Source of the DNA: Paenibacillus caseinilyticus
GTDB taxonomy: Bacteria > Bacillota > Bacilli > Paenibacillales > NBRC-103111
DNA length: 64,000 nt
Assembly (NCBI RefSeq): GCF_027533645.1
Contig: NZ_JAQAGY010000001.1
Location: 558,001 to 622,000, forward strand
Direction: 5' to 3'
Of this stretch, positions 51,365 to 60,393 are shown in pieces. Within the stretch, counting starts at the first letter, position 1. Every line of letters begins with the position of its first letter. Made by a program: the position numbers and the translations under genes. The notes under the pieces are model-generated. The model was not told the DNA's origin, made no database searches, and saw only the letters and a program-made list of their open reading frames with translations.

Positions 51365-51955
51365 ATGGAAACCGAAAGCCACTTTTTTGCCTATCTGTAC
51401 CGCCTCCGCTTCATCGAGCGGTGGAGCCTGATGCGCAACACCATGAAAGAAAATGTAGCCGAGCACTCCTTCCACGTGTCGCTGTTGACACATGTGCTGT
51501 GCACGATCGCCAATGAAATCTACGGCCGGCAGGTGCCCACGGACCGGATCGTGTCGATGGCTCTGTTCCACGACAGCACGGAAGTGTTCACCGGCGATAT
51601 TCCGACCCCGGTCAAACACCATAACCCCAAAATTCTGAGCAACTTCCGGGAGATCGAGCATCTGGCCGCCGAGCGACTGCTCGATATGGTGCCGGAGCCG
51701 CTCCGCCGGGTGTATGAACCGCTGATCGACCCGAAGAAGACGACGGAAGACGCGGAGCTCAAAAAATACATTAAGGCGGCCGATTCTCTCGACGCCTACC
51801 TGAAATGCGTAACTGAACTGTCCGCCGGCAACCGGGAATTCGCCGTAGCCAAGAAGCAGATCGAACATACGCTGCAGGAGATGGCCATGCCGGAAGTCGA
51901 TTATTTCCTGAAGCATCTGGCACCGAGCCTGGAGAAGACGTTAGACGAGCTGTAA
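51365..51955 (+). CDS. HD-domain 5'-deoxynucleotidase, YfbR-like
   Basis: A metal-dependent phosphohydrolase of 196 residues. The HD residues are in VAEHSFHV and LFHDSTEVFTGDIPTPVK, with a later Asp in KAADSLDAYLK, matching E. coli YfbR, which dephosphorylates deoxynucleoside 5'-monophosphates. It probably helps nucleotide pool balance. The start at 51365 has GGGATGA upstream; 51356 is the frame's first ATG. It stands alone and is followed by a strong terminator. Confidence 0.9.
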   Translation: METESHFFAYLYRLRFIERWSLMRNTMKENVAEHSFHVSLLTHVLCTIANEIYGRQVPTDRIVSMALFHDSTEVFTGDIPTPVKHHNPKILSNFREIEHLAAERLLDMVPEPLRRVYEPLIDPKKTTEDAELKKYIKAADSLDAYLKCVTELSAGNREFAVAKKQIEHTLQEMAMPEVDYFLKHLAPSLEKTLDEL

Positions 51956-51978
51956 GCCGGGGATTCCCGGCTTTTTTT
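51955..51978 (+). terminator. terminator after the YfbR-like gene
   Basis: A 7-bp GC-rich stem AGCCGGG / CCCGGCT with a 4-base loop, then a run of T, beginning at the stop codon. Confidence 0.9.
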
Positions 51979-52026
51979 GCATTGTCACCCTCCGCTTCCG
52001 GTATCCGCCTCTCTATCAGGGCGCAA

Positions 52027-52063
52027 TAAAAAGAACCGGCGTCGTCAGTGACCGGTCCTTCTT
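52027..52063 (-). terminator. probable terminator of the small membrane protein gene
   Basis: Inverted repeat ACCGG ... CCGGT with flanking GAAGAAGG, followed on the minus strand by TTTTTATT. The stem is imperfect. Confidence 0.45.
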
Positions 52064-52163
52064 CGTGGGGAATGCAGCTTGTTACATGAAGTGCCAACGG
52101 GCAGCAGCAGCTCGCTGCCGTCCGGATCTACAGGGTGCTGGGCAGCCCTCTGCGCTCCGCAAC

Positions 52164-52589
52164 CTAGAAGAAATTCGGGAAGAGCATCAGCGTAAGAACC
52201 AGGAAATACAGAATACCGGCAACGGAGCTCAGGGTACGGATCGCACCGATCTGCGCCTTGATGGAGCTGCCGTTCGCATCGCTCAGCGCTTTGCGCATTT
52301 TGCCGCCGAGAATGCCGCTTACCGCACCGATACCCAGCAGCAGCACAATCGCCAGAATCCACCAAATCGCAGGATAGTTGCCTTTGCCAACCAGGTACCC
52401 GCCGGAGATGAAGGAAATGATCAGCGCGAGCTGGCCCGCGCGGTTCAGCGAGAACAGGACGGACAGGAAGCCGTGCTGCGCGCTCCCGTTCGAAAGCGCT
52501 TCAACTCGCGCAGCCAAGAACGGCAAAGCCAGATAGAAGCCCATAAGTGCAGCCCCCAGAACATGAAGATACAGAAATACTTGTGCCAT
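52164..52589 (-). CDS. small integral membrane protein, function unknown
   Basis: I do not recognise the family with confidence. The protein of 141 residues has four predicted helices (about 5-25, 48-68, 75-98 and 122-141) and short loops, with one basic loop (GGKMRKAL). The N-terminal VFLYLHVLGAALMGFYLALPF is typical of small multi-pass proteins with a His in helix one, so a haem-linked or transport role cannot be excluded. ATG at 52589 follows GGGAGG; the frame is open to 52622. Confidence 0.7.
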   Translation of the reverse strand: MAQVFLYLHVLGAALMGFYLALPFLAARVEALSNGSAQHGFLSVLFSLNRAGQLALIISFISGGYLVGKGNYPAIWWILAIVLLLGIGAVSGILGGKMRKALSDANGSSIKAQIGAIRTLSSVAGILYFLVLTLMLFPNFF

Positions 52590-52784
52590 AACGAACAAAA
52601 TCCTCCCTTGTCTTCCAACCAAAATATCAATCTACTGCGAACCGTGTTGATGGAGAACACATTAAGTATACCGGAGGGAAAGCCTCCTAAGCAACCGGGA
52701 AGCCCCTGCGGTAGAGGGAGTTGTGACGGGCCGGTGAAGCTGGAGCCATCGTAAGGCAGTGTCCACGCGGGCCCTGGTAAATCC

Positions 52785-53290
52785 TTACTCCGTTTTAAGA
52801 ATTACCGATTTAGTAGTATCGTTCCAGGCCACTTTAGCCCCAAGTGATTCCGCAATAAAACGGACAGGTACAAGTGATGAACCATTCACAACTACCGGTT
52901 TAGCATCAAGAGGTACCTCTAGATCATTCAAATATGCTTTTTCACTTCCTATTGTAAGCTTTATGATGGAGTCTCCTTATACCCAAAGTGTTCCATCTTC
53001 TTTTAGGGCAGAAACCGCATAGCTCGTTGAAGAAGCTGAAATCTTCTTTATATGCGTTAATCCCTTTACTTGATTATGGAGTGATTCAATTCTAACAGGG
53101 CTGGTTTTGTTTTTATTTGTACCGTCACCTAATTGCCCACCTTCTTTATGTCCCCATGCCCAAACGCTTCCATCCTTCTTTAGTGCATAATAGCTGCCGG
53201 TACTTACGGCAATGGATTGGATATCGGAGAGACCTTCCACTTGTTTCGATTTCGATGCAGCAGCCGACCAAACACAGTATGATGGGGCAC
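52785..53290 (-). pseudogene. remnant of an RCC1-repeat protein with a copper-amine-oxidase-N-like domain
   Basis: Reading from about 53290, the frame gives a partial RCC1 repeat (KQVEGLSDIQSIAVSTGSYY, then ALKKDGSVWAWGHKEGGQLGDGT) and a second one ending DGTLWV. An in-frame TAA (52977-52979) interrupts it. The same frame then continues KLTIGSEKAYLND and VNGSSLVPVRFIAESLGAKV to a stop at 52785, a clear copper-amine-oxidase N-terminal-type segment. The 5' part is missing and base use is clearly more AT-rich than either side. It is a decayed 3' end of a secreted protein gene. Confidence 0.75.
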
Positions 53291-53323
53291 ATTCCTCAGG
53301 ACGTTGTGACCGCTGCCATTACA

Positions 53324-54118
53324 TCAGGGCTCCCTCTTCAGCGGCCCCCAAGCCCGCAGGGCCTCCACTGTGCGCTCCCATTGCTCTTCCGCCGGGATCG
53401 CCGCCTCCCCGTCTCCCCTCTGCGGACCATAGCTTCCGAACCGGGCGTGGTTCCCTCCGTCGACCGATAGATAGACGGCATCCGGCGGAACATACGCCCT
53501 GCCGGCTTGCATCCGCTCCGCATTCACCACCCGGTCGTTCGTTCCGGTCAAAGATAACACCGGAAGCCCGGCGTCCCGTAAGTTTCCTCCCTCATCCGCA
53601 TACGCCGCCAACAAAAAGACGCCGCGGACTTCTTGCGGGTGCGATGCCGCGAATCTGGCAGCCATCGAACCGCCGAGCGAATGGCCCCCGATCACAACAT
53701 CCGCCTGTGGCTCCCGCTGTAGGAGCTCTTCAGCCCGGTCTTCTCCGAACACCGCCAGATTCAGCGGCATTCTCGCGATAGATACCGGGTATCCTTTCTC
53801 TGCCAAGCGGGAAGCCAGCGGCGCATAACTCTGCGGCTGGACCAAGCCGCCGGGATATAGAATGATCCGGGCCGGCGGCTTGGACCCGGCCGGCCTTCCG
53901 GACGCCTGCGGCTCAAAATGCAGCCAATGCGCTTCCTGCTTCACCTCGACGGCCGTACTGCCGTTCATGGCGTAACGGGCCTGCTCATCCGCTCCATACG
54001 GGCGAAGATAGACAACCCCCGCCGCGGCCAACCCGAGCAGTACAAGAGTCAGACAGGACAACGCAAACCGCCATGTACGTCGGTTGGATCGGGCCCTTGA
54101 TTTGGATCTCGCTTCCAC
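53324..54118 (-). CDS. membrane-anchored alpha/beta hydrolase
   Basis: A hydrolase of 264 residues with an N-terminal Arg/Lys/Ser-rich stretch and one transmembrane helix (about 18-38), so the catalytic domain is probably outside the membrane. YPGGLVQPQSYAPLA forms the oxyanion region, GGHSLGGSMAA the nucleophile elbow, TGTNDRVV the acid, and GGNHARFG the catalytic His. The substrate is unknown; dienelactone-hydrolase-like and lipase-like enzymes share this pattern. The gene is co-directional with mdh but separated from it by the mdh terminator. Confidence 0.85.
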   Translation of the reverse strand: MEARSKSRARSNRRTWRFALSCLTLVLLGLAAAGVVYLRPYGADEQARYAMNGSTAVEVKQEAHWLHFEPQASGRPAGSKPPARIILYPGGLVQPQSYAPLASRLAEKGYPVSIARMPLNLAVFGEDRAEELLQREPQADVVIGGHSLGGSMAARFAASHPQEVRGVFLLAAYADEGGNLRDAGLPVLSLTGTNDRVVNAERMQAGRAYVPPDAVYLSVDGGNHARFGSYGPQRGDGEAAIPAEEQWERTVEALRAWGPLKREP

Positions 54119-54155
54119 TTCCTATCGTCCCCTTCTCCCTATATTCTAATAGTCC

Positions 54156-54193
54156 AAAAAAACCAGCCCCCGGCACGATGCCGAAGACTGGTT
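54156..54193 (-). terminator. terminator of mdh
   Basis: A stem with AACCAG / CTGGTT at its base and CGGCA / TGCCG near a CGA loop, followed on the minus strand by seven T residues, 17 bases past the mdh stop. Confidence 0.85.
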
Positions 54194-54209
54194 GCGGAGA
54201 GGTAACGAT

Positions 54210-55151
54210 TCAGCCGGTTACCACTTTGATCACGTTGCGGACGGAGTCAGCCGACTTGTCCAGAGCGGCTTTCTCTTCCGGCAGCAGCTCGAGTTCGAAT
54301 ATCTTCTCGATGCCGTCGCCGCCGAGCAGCGTAGGCACGCCCATGAACAGGTTGTCGTAGCCATACTCGCCTTGGAGCAGAGCGATCGAAGGAATGATGC
54401 GCTTCTTGTCCTTCAGGATCGCTTCCGTCATTTGGACGAGCGATGCAGCCGGCGCATAGTAGGCGGAACCGTTGCCGAGCAGGTTGACGATCTCGCCGCC
54501 GCCTGTACGCGTACGCTTCACGATCGCGTCGATACGGTCAGCCGGGATCAGCTTCTCAATCGGAATACCGCCTACATTGGAGTAACGAACGAGCGGAACC
54601 ATGTCGTCGCCGTGGCCGCCAAGGACGAACCCGCGCACGTCTTCTACCGATACATTCAGCTCTTGCGCGATGAATGTACAGTAACGCGCCGTATCAAGCA
54701 CGCCGGATTGGCCGATTACGCGGTTCTTCGGGAAGCCCAGCGTTTCGAAGGCCACATAAGTCATCGCATCTACCGGGTTGGAGAGGATGATGACGATCGA
54801 CTGCGGAGACGTTCTCTTGATGTTCTCACAAACGGATTTCACGATGCCTGCGTTCGTGTTCACGAGATCGTCGCGGCTCATGCCCGGCTTACGGGCGATA
54901 CCAGCCGTGATGATGACGATATCGGAATTCGCGGAATCGTCGTAAGAAGACGTACCTACGATCTTCGCATCAAAACCTTGAACCGGGGAAGCTTCGAGCA
55001 TATCGAGCGCTTTACCTTTAGTCGGGTTCTCAAGCTGCGGGATGTCGAGGAGCACTACGTCACCGAGTTCTTTTTGTGCAAGCATCAGGGCAGTCGTTGC
55101 GCCGGTGAAGCCCGCGCCCACAACCGTAATCTTCTTACGTTGGATAGCCAT
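54210..55151 (-). CDS. mdh: malate dehydrogenase
   Basis: An NAD-dependent TCA-cycle enzyme of 313 residues that oxidises malate to oxaloacetate. The Rossmann motif is [13 protein letters not shown] holds the Asp that selects [14 protein letters not shown] carries the substrate Args in the mobile loop, and GGHGDDMVP the catalytic His. It is the third gene of citZ-icd-mdh but is separated from icd by 588 bp of non-coding repeats. Confidence 0.96.
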   Translation of the reverse strand: MAIQRKKITVVGAGFTGATTALMLAQKELGDVVLLDIPQLENPTKGKALDMLEASPVQGFDAKIVGTSSYDDSANSDIVIITAGIARKPGMSRDDLVNTNAGIVKSVCENIKRTSPQSIVIILSNPVDAMTYVAFETLGFPKNRVIGQSGVLDTARYCTFIAQELNVSVEDVRGFVLGGHGDDMVPLVRYSNVGGIPIEKLIPADRIDAIVKRTRTGGGEIVNLLGNGSAYYAPAASLVQMTEAILKDKKRIIPSIALLQGEYGYDNLFMGVPTLLGGDGIEKIFELELLPEEKAALDKSADSVRNVIKVVTG

Positions 55152-55739
55152 GAGAATTACCTCCTATGGAATGTAGTGGTTTGTTCTTTGCTTTCCAGAT
55201 CCGCGAAGCCGACTATCTCTTCCGCTCTTCCGGGTCGGCACAGCCGCCCGCTTCTTCCCGCTCGCACTTCCCAGGCCGGCGAAGCCCGCCTGCTCTCTCC
55301 GCACTACCCGCTCTTCTCCAGGTCGGCGAAGCCGCCTGCTGTCCCCGCTCTTCCCAGGTCGGCGAAGCCGCCTGCTGTTGCAGAGTGTGCCCGAGGGGGA
55401 GCCGCTTTGCGCCAGCAAAGTCGCTTCCCCTCACACATGCCCTGCGCCGCATGGAAGCGTGTCCCCGGCGTGCTTGGCGACAGCTCAAGCCGCCCGGGGA
55501 CAGACGCGATCCACGTTCCCCCGTCCCATCGAAGCAGCCCGCACGCATGGAAGCGTGTCTCGAACGAACCCCGACAGCGGCCGGAAGGCCGATGACGGGG
55601 TTCATTCGAGAGGAACGCGTTCCCAGCACCCTCACTCCATGGGAGCGACACCTGCCGCACGTACCGACAGCCGTTCGTGGTCCAGGGGGCGAAATCCCTG
55701 GGGCCTCCCTCTGGAGGGAGGTTTGGAGGGAGGATTCAC
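55152..55739. other. 588-bp non-coding gap with imperfect GC-rich repeats
   Basis: No convincing gene. Imperfect tandem units of the type CAGGTCGGCGAAGCCGCCTG lie at about 55271, 55319 and 55355, with a degenerate one near 55230. GCATGGAAGCGTGTC-type words recur at 55449 and 55547. A large inverted repeat (CGAACGAACCCCG / CGGGGTTCATTCG, about 55560-55614) and a CCTCCCTC/GAGGGAGG hairpin (about 55704-55720) lie near the icd end. It separates icd from mdh. Confidence 0.7.
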
Positions 55740-57035
55740 TTAAAAATTGGCAATAATTTGATCAGCAAACGCCGAGCACTTCACTTCTGTCGCGCCTTCC
55801 ATCAGACGGGCGAAGTCATAAGTAACGGTTTTGTTGTTGATCGCCGTTTCCATGCCTTTGTAGATCAGCTCAGCCGCTTCCAGCCAGCCGAGGTGCTCAA
55901 GAAGCATTACGCCGGACAGGATAACGGAACCCGGGTTAACGACGTCCAGACCTGCATACTTAGGAGCTGTACCGTGCGTAGCTTCAAAGATCGCGTGTCC
56001 GGTAACATAGTTGATGTTGGCGCCTGGTGCGATGCCGATACCGCCTACTTGAGCAGCCAGAGCGTCGGACAGGTAGTCCCCGTTCAGGTTCAGCGTAGCG
56101 ATAACGTCGAAGTCGGTTGGGCGAGTCAGAACTTGCTGCAGCGCGATGTCGGCGATAGCATCTTTTACGATGATTTTGCCTTCGGCTTCAGCAGCTTTTT
56201 GAGCGGCGTTCGCTGCGTCTGTACCTTGCTCTTCTTTAATACGGTCATATTGTGCCCAAGTGAAGGTTTTGTCGCCGAACTCTTCCTCAGCAAGCTCGTA
56301 GCCCCAGTTTTTGAAGGCACCTTCCGTGAACTTCATGATGTTGCCTTTGTGTACGAGGGTAACGGTTTTGCGGTTATGCTCGATTGCATATTCGATAGCC
56401 GCGCGAACCAGACGCTTCGAACCTTCGGAGGAAACCGGCTTCACGCCGATACCCGACGTTTCAGGGAAGCGGATTTTCTTAACGCCCATTTCATTTTGAA
56501 GGAATTCGAGAACTTTTTTGACTTCATCGGAGCCTGCAGCCCACTCGATACCGGCATAGATGTCTTCTGTGTTCTCACGGAAGATGACCATGTCTACGAG
56601 CTCAGGACGTTTTACCGGGGAAGGCACGCCTTTGAAGTAACGAACCGGACGGGAGCAGACATACAGGTCAAGCTCTTGACGCAGGGCTACGTTCAGGGAA
56701 CGGATACCGCCGCCGATTGGCGTTGTCAGAGGTCCTTTGATCGCTACGATGTATTCGCGGATGGCTGTCAGCGTATCGGCAGGCAGCCAGTTGTTGAATT
56801 GGTTGAAGGCTTTCTCGCCGGCGAACACTTCATACCATGCGATTTTCTTCTCGCCCTTGTATGCTTTCTCTACCGCTGCATCCAGCACGCGCTTGGAAGC
56901 CGCCCAGATGTCAGGGCCTGTACCGTCGCCTTCGATGAAAGGAATGATCGGGTTGTTAGGCACGTTGAGTTTGCCGTTCGTAATTGTGATGCGTTCGCCT
57001 TCTGTAGGAAGTGCATATTGTTCGAATTGAGCCAT
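55740..57035 (-). CDS. icd: isocitrate dehydrogenase (NADP-type)
   Basis: It converts isocitrate to 2-oxoglutarate in the TCA cycle. About 431 residues. [14 protein letters not shown] opens the fold, [18 protein letters not shown] holds the phosphorylatable/substrate Ser and Arg, [14 protein letters not shown] follows, and the dinucleotide-binding part reads [10 protein letters not shown]. The start at 57035 (MAQFEQY) has GAGGAGG upstream; the frame is open to 57077. It lies 233 bp after citZ. Confidence 0.95.
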   Translation of the reverse strand: MAQFEQYALPTEGERITITNGKLNVPNNPIIPFIEGDGTGPDIWAASKRVLDAAVEKAYKGEKKIAWYEVFAGEKAFNQFNNWLPADTLTAIREYIVAIKGPLTTPIGGGIRSLNVALRQELDLYVCSRPVRYFKGVPSPVKRPELVDMVIFRENTEDIYAGIEWAAGSDEVKKVLEFLQNEMGVKKIRFPETSGIGVKPVSSEGSKRLVRAAIEYAIEHNRKTVTLVHKGNIMKFTEGAFKNWGYELAEEEFGDKTFTWAQYDRIKEEQGTDAANAAQKAAEAEGKIIVKDAIADIALQQVLTRPTDFDVIATLNLNGDYLSDALAAQVGGIGIAPGANINYVTGHAIFEATHGTAPKYAGLDVVNPGSVILSGVMLLEHLGWLEAAELIYKGMETAINNKTVTYDFARLMEGATEVKCSAFADQIIANF

Positions 57036-57268
57036 GATTGGTATTGCCTCCTCGAGTAATTTGGAGCCGGTTTGCACGGGCCCTTGGGTATAAATAAAAG
57101 TTCATCTATTATGTTGAGCATGAGGTCAGCTGCTGTAACTATGTAGACGTTCTTTCTGCTGCCTTCACACTCAAAAAGACACGGGAGCTGCGGCGGCCGG
57201 CTCCCTTCTTGCGGAAGAGATCACGGCCGTACCGCAGCAGCCCGTTCATAAGCTGCGTTATATTCCGA

Positions 57269-58381
57269 TTAGCGCTGTTCGATCGGAATGAAGGCTTGGT
57301 GGGACGGACCCGTGTACTCGGCCCGCGGACGGATCAGACGGTTGTTCTCGTATTGTTCGAGAATGTGCGCTGTCCAACCGGACGTACGGGAGATCGCGAA
57401 GATCGGCGTGAACAGGTCGCGCGGAATCTCGAGCGACGTATAGACGGATGCGGAGTAGAAGTCCACATTCGGCTTCAGGCCCTTCTGGCCTGTCACGAGT
57501 TCTTCGATCTGGATGGACATGTCGTACCAGTTCATGTTGTTCGTGATCTTGCCGAGCTCCTCAGACATCTTCATGAGATGCTTCGCACGCGGGTCGCCGT
57601 TCTTGTAGACACGGTGGCCGAAGCCCATAATTTTTTCTTTGTTCGCCAGCTTCTCATTGATGTAAGCCGTTACGTTGGAAGCCGTACCGATCTCTTCGAG
57701 CATCGCCATAACCGCTTCGTTCGCTCCGCCGTGCAGAGGACCTTTGAGGGCGCCGATAGCCGAAGTAACGCCGGAGTAGATATCGGACAGCGTAGCAACT
57801 GTAACGCGTGCCGCGAAAGTAGAAGCGTTCAACTCGTGATCCGCATGGAGGACCAGCGCTTTGTCCAAAGCTTCAATTGCAATTTTCTCCGGATTTTTGC
57901 CTGTCAGCATGTACAGGAAGTTTTCCGCGAGGGATACGCCGGATTTAGGCGCAATGGGTTCTTGGCCTTGACGAATGCGGGCAAAAGCAGCCACGATCGT
58001 TGGCAGCTGCGCCTGCAGCTTGATCGCTTTGCGCAGATTCGATTCAGGTGTCATATCGTTAGCTTCCGCATCGTACAGTGCCAACGAGGAGATGGCCGTA
58101 CGGAGGGCAGCCATAGAATTCACGTCTTTAGGGTACAGCTTGATTCCATCGAGCACTTCAGTCGGTACCACCGCACTGCTGCTCAGATCCTGGATCAATT
58201 GGTTCAGCTCGGAGCGATTAGGCAGTTTACCATACCAGAGCAAATACACGACTTCTTCGAACGTAGCGTTCTCCGCGAGGTCGTCAATATTGATGCCGCG
58301 GTAGGTGAGCACACCGTCAATAATGGAGCTGATGGAAGACGTTGTTGCTACGATTCCTTCCAAACCTTTGGTGGCAGTCAA
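57269..58381 (-). CDS. citZ: citrate synthase
   Basis: It condenses oxaloacetate and acetyl-CoA, the entry step of the TCA cycle. 370 residues, the short Gram-positive/archaeal type. Catalytic regions: LHADHELNAST, GPLHGGANEAV, GFGHRVYKNGDPRA and the C-terminal Asp in NVDFYSASVY. The start is probably TTG at 58381 (TATKGLEGIVATTS), with AAAGGAGAG seven bases upstream; the longer GTG frame to 58411 would translate through that ribosome-binding site. It is first in the citZ-icd-mdh run. Confidence 0.95.
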   Translation of the reverse strand: MTATKGLEGIVATTSSISSIIDGVLTYRGINIDDLAENATFEEVVYLLWYGKLPNRSELNQLIQDLSSSAVVPTEVLDGIKLYPKDVNSMAALRTAISSLALYDAEANDMTPESNLRKAIKLQAQLPTIVAAFARIRQGQEPIAPKSGVSLAENFLYMLTGKNPEKIAIEALDKALVLHADHELNASTFAARVTVATLSDIYSGVTSAIGALKGPLHGGANEAVMAMLEEIGTASNVTAYINEKLANKEKIMGFGHRVYKNGDPRAKHLMKMSEELGKITNNMNWYDMSIQIEELVTGQKGLKPNVDFYSASVYTSLEIPRDLFTPIFAISRTSGWTAHILEQYENNRLIRPRAEYTGPSHQAFIPIEQR

Positions 58382-58780
58382 GTTAATCTCTCCTTTGGCG
58401 TTCAATTTCACATAACTCTACTATAAAGGATTTACCAACCGATGTGAACAAATTTAGACATAAAAGTTCATTATCAGCACGATAGGAAAACCTTTTAACA
58501 AATATCTAGTGTCCGTTTTCCTGCGATACGTCTGCGGTCAGTTCCCACCGGAAACCCTCATTTCCCCTTATCACCATACCCTATGACGGGCCTTTTCACA
58601 ACTTTACGGATTTGCCACGGCACTCGCGGCTCCTTTTTCGCCTTACTACCGAAACCGTTCCTTCTCGTTCGCAATGGAAATGTTGCTCTCTCCCCCATTC
58701 CAGGTTTCCCCGTACGATTCCTTCATGCAAAAGCTCCCAATAGAAGCATTTCTTATCCCCCGCCTAATTATTCGGAAAGT

Positions 58781-58809
58781 TTGGACAGGCTCCAAAACGG
58801 TGTTAAAAT
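58781..58809 (+). promoter_or_regulatory. sigma-A promoter of ppx
   Basis: -35 TTGGAC (58781-58786), exact 17-bp spacer, -10 TAAAAT (58804-58809), 42 bp before the ppx start. No PhoP-type boxes were seen on this strand. The rest of the 440-bp citZ-ppx gap shows nothing else I can name. Confidence 0.75.
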
Positions 58810-58851
58810 AAGGGGGATATTTCACCCACACCCATTACAGGAGGCTGAGGC

Positions 58852-60393
58852 ATGAGCAACTCCAGGAGAATCGGCATCATCGACATCGGATCGAACTCCA
58901 TCCGGCTGGCGATCTATGAGCTGGAAGCCGGCGGTGCGTACCGGGTAATCAGCGAATTCAAAGAATCGGCGAGGCTCAGCCAAAAGATCGGTCCCGACGG
59001 CGCGCTCCCTCCTGAAGAGATACAGGAACTGGCCCGGATTCTCTCCCACTTCAAACGGATCTGCCGCTCCCATGAGGTGAGCGAGTGCCGCATTGCGGCG
59101 ACCGCGGCGGTCCGCAATGCTACCAATACGGAGCAAATTCAGGAGATTCTGGCGAAGGAAACCGGCTGGACGATCGAAATCCTGTCCGGCCAGGACGAGG
59201 CCCGCCTCGGCTTCCTCGGCATGATCCTTACCATGGATATTACAGATGGCTATCTGATCGACATCGGCGGCGGGAGTACGGAGATCTCCCTGTTCCGCGA
59301 CCGGAAGCTCGTGAACAGCGTCTCCTTCCCGTTCGGCGCCGTCAACACTACGCGCAAATTCGCCCCGGGCGGCGACTTCGGGGAGGCGCAGCTCAAAGCG
59401 ATCCGCGAGATGACCAGTGAAGCCTTGTCGCGCGAGCCCTGGATCGCCTCCACTCCCGGCCTTCCGCTCGTCGGCCTCGGAGGGGGCGTCCGGACCCTCT
59501 GCAAGATCAATCAACGGCGCCGGCGTTATTCCTTGCAGCAAACGCACAATTACCACCTGCCCGCTTCCGATATCGACGAGCTCGTCTCCATCCTGCCGGG
59601 CTTGCCCGCGGAGAAGCGCAAAAAGGTCGATGGGCTGTCCAAGGACCGGTTCGATATCATTGTACCCGGCATGATCATCCTGCAGACGGTATTCCAGGCC
59701 GTCAGGGGCTCGCATTATATCATCAGCGGCGCCGGGCTGCGCGACGGACTCTTCTTCGAGACATTCTGTCCGGCCGCCAGCGCCGACCAGCCGATCGCCG
59801 AGATGAGCTCCGATAACCTGCTCGCCCTGCATTCCACCGCCCCGGAGGCCCATATCCAGCGTGTATGCCGGACGGTGCTGAAGCTCTATGACGCGCTGGC
59901 GGAAGGAGGCACCCACCGGTACTCGCCGAGGCTGCGGATGTGCCTGCACATCGCGGCCAAATTATACCGGATCGGCGCCTCCCTCCAGTATTACCAATAT
60001 CCGAAGCATTCGTTCCACATCATCGCCCAGACCCGGATCGACGGCCTCAGCCACCGGGAGATTCTCCTGTGCGCTGCCATCGCTTCGTACAAAACAAAAA
60101 GCCGGACCCTGCAGGCGGTCCAGCCTTATAAAGATATTCTGAAAGAGTCCGACGTCGACCTTATCGCCAAGCTCGGTACGCTGCTGCAGCTGGCGGTCGC
60201 CCTGGATGTAAGCGAGACCCAGGCGATTGACGTCACGGCTGCCTTCTCCGAGAATACGTCGCTTCACCTGCGGCTCCTGACGCTCCACGACCCCTCGGCG
60301 GAATACAGAGAGGTCGAAGCACTTCAGAAGGATTTCAAAAAAGTATGGGGCCTGCAGCTTAAAATTCACGAGCCTTCGTTTTCCACGAACTGA
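58852..60393 (+). CDS. ppx: exopolyphosphatase (Ppx/GppA family)
   Basis: It removes terminal phosphate from polyphosphate (a Ppx/GppA enzyme may also act on pppGpp). 513 residues: the actin-like ATPase fold opens with IIDIGSNSIRLAIYE, the second phosphate loop is LIDIGGGSTEIS, and VGLGGGVRTL follows; the C-terminal 200 residues form an HD-like helical domain. AGGAGG precedes the ATG. It is convergent with ppk and the two 3' ends overlap by 35 bp. Confidence 0.93.
   Translation: MSNSRRIGIIDIGSNSIRLAIYELEAGGAYRVISEFKESARLSQKIGPDGALPPEEIQELARILSHFKRICRSHEVSECRIAATAAVRNATNTEQIQEILAKETGWTIEILSGQDEARLGFLGMILTMDITDGYLIDIGGGSTEISLFRDRKLVNSVSFPFGAVNTTRKFAPGGDFGEAQLKAIREMTSEALSREPWIASTPGLPLVGLGGGVRTLCKINQRRRRYSLQQTHNYHLPASDIDELVSILPGLPAEKRKKVDGLSKDRFDIIVPGMIILQTVFQAVRGSHYIISGAGLRDGLFFETFCPAASADQPIAEMSSDNLLALHSTAPEAHIQRVCRTVLKLYDALAEGGTHRYSPRLRMCLHIAAKLYRIGASLQYYQYPKHSFHIIAQTRIDGLSHREILLCAAIASYKTKSRTLQAVQPYKDILKESDVDLIAKLGTLLQLAVALDVSETQAIDVTAAFSENTSLHLRLLTLHDPSAEYREVEALQKDFKKVWGLQLKIHEPSFSTN

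Noticed and set aside
54192-55595. 467-residue open frame on the plus strand spanning mdh and the repeat gap
   Set aside because: Most of it is antisense to mdh; the rest translates the GC-rich repeats into low-complexity sequence.
55677-57059. 460-residue open frame on the plus strand
   Set aside because: It is antisense to icd, with no recognisable domain or ribosome-binding site.
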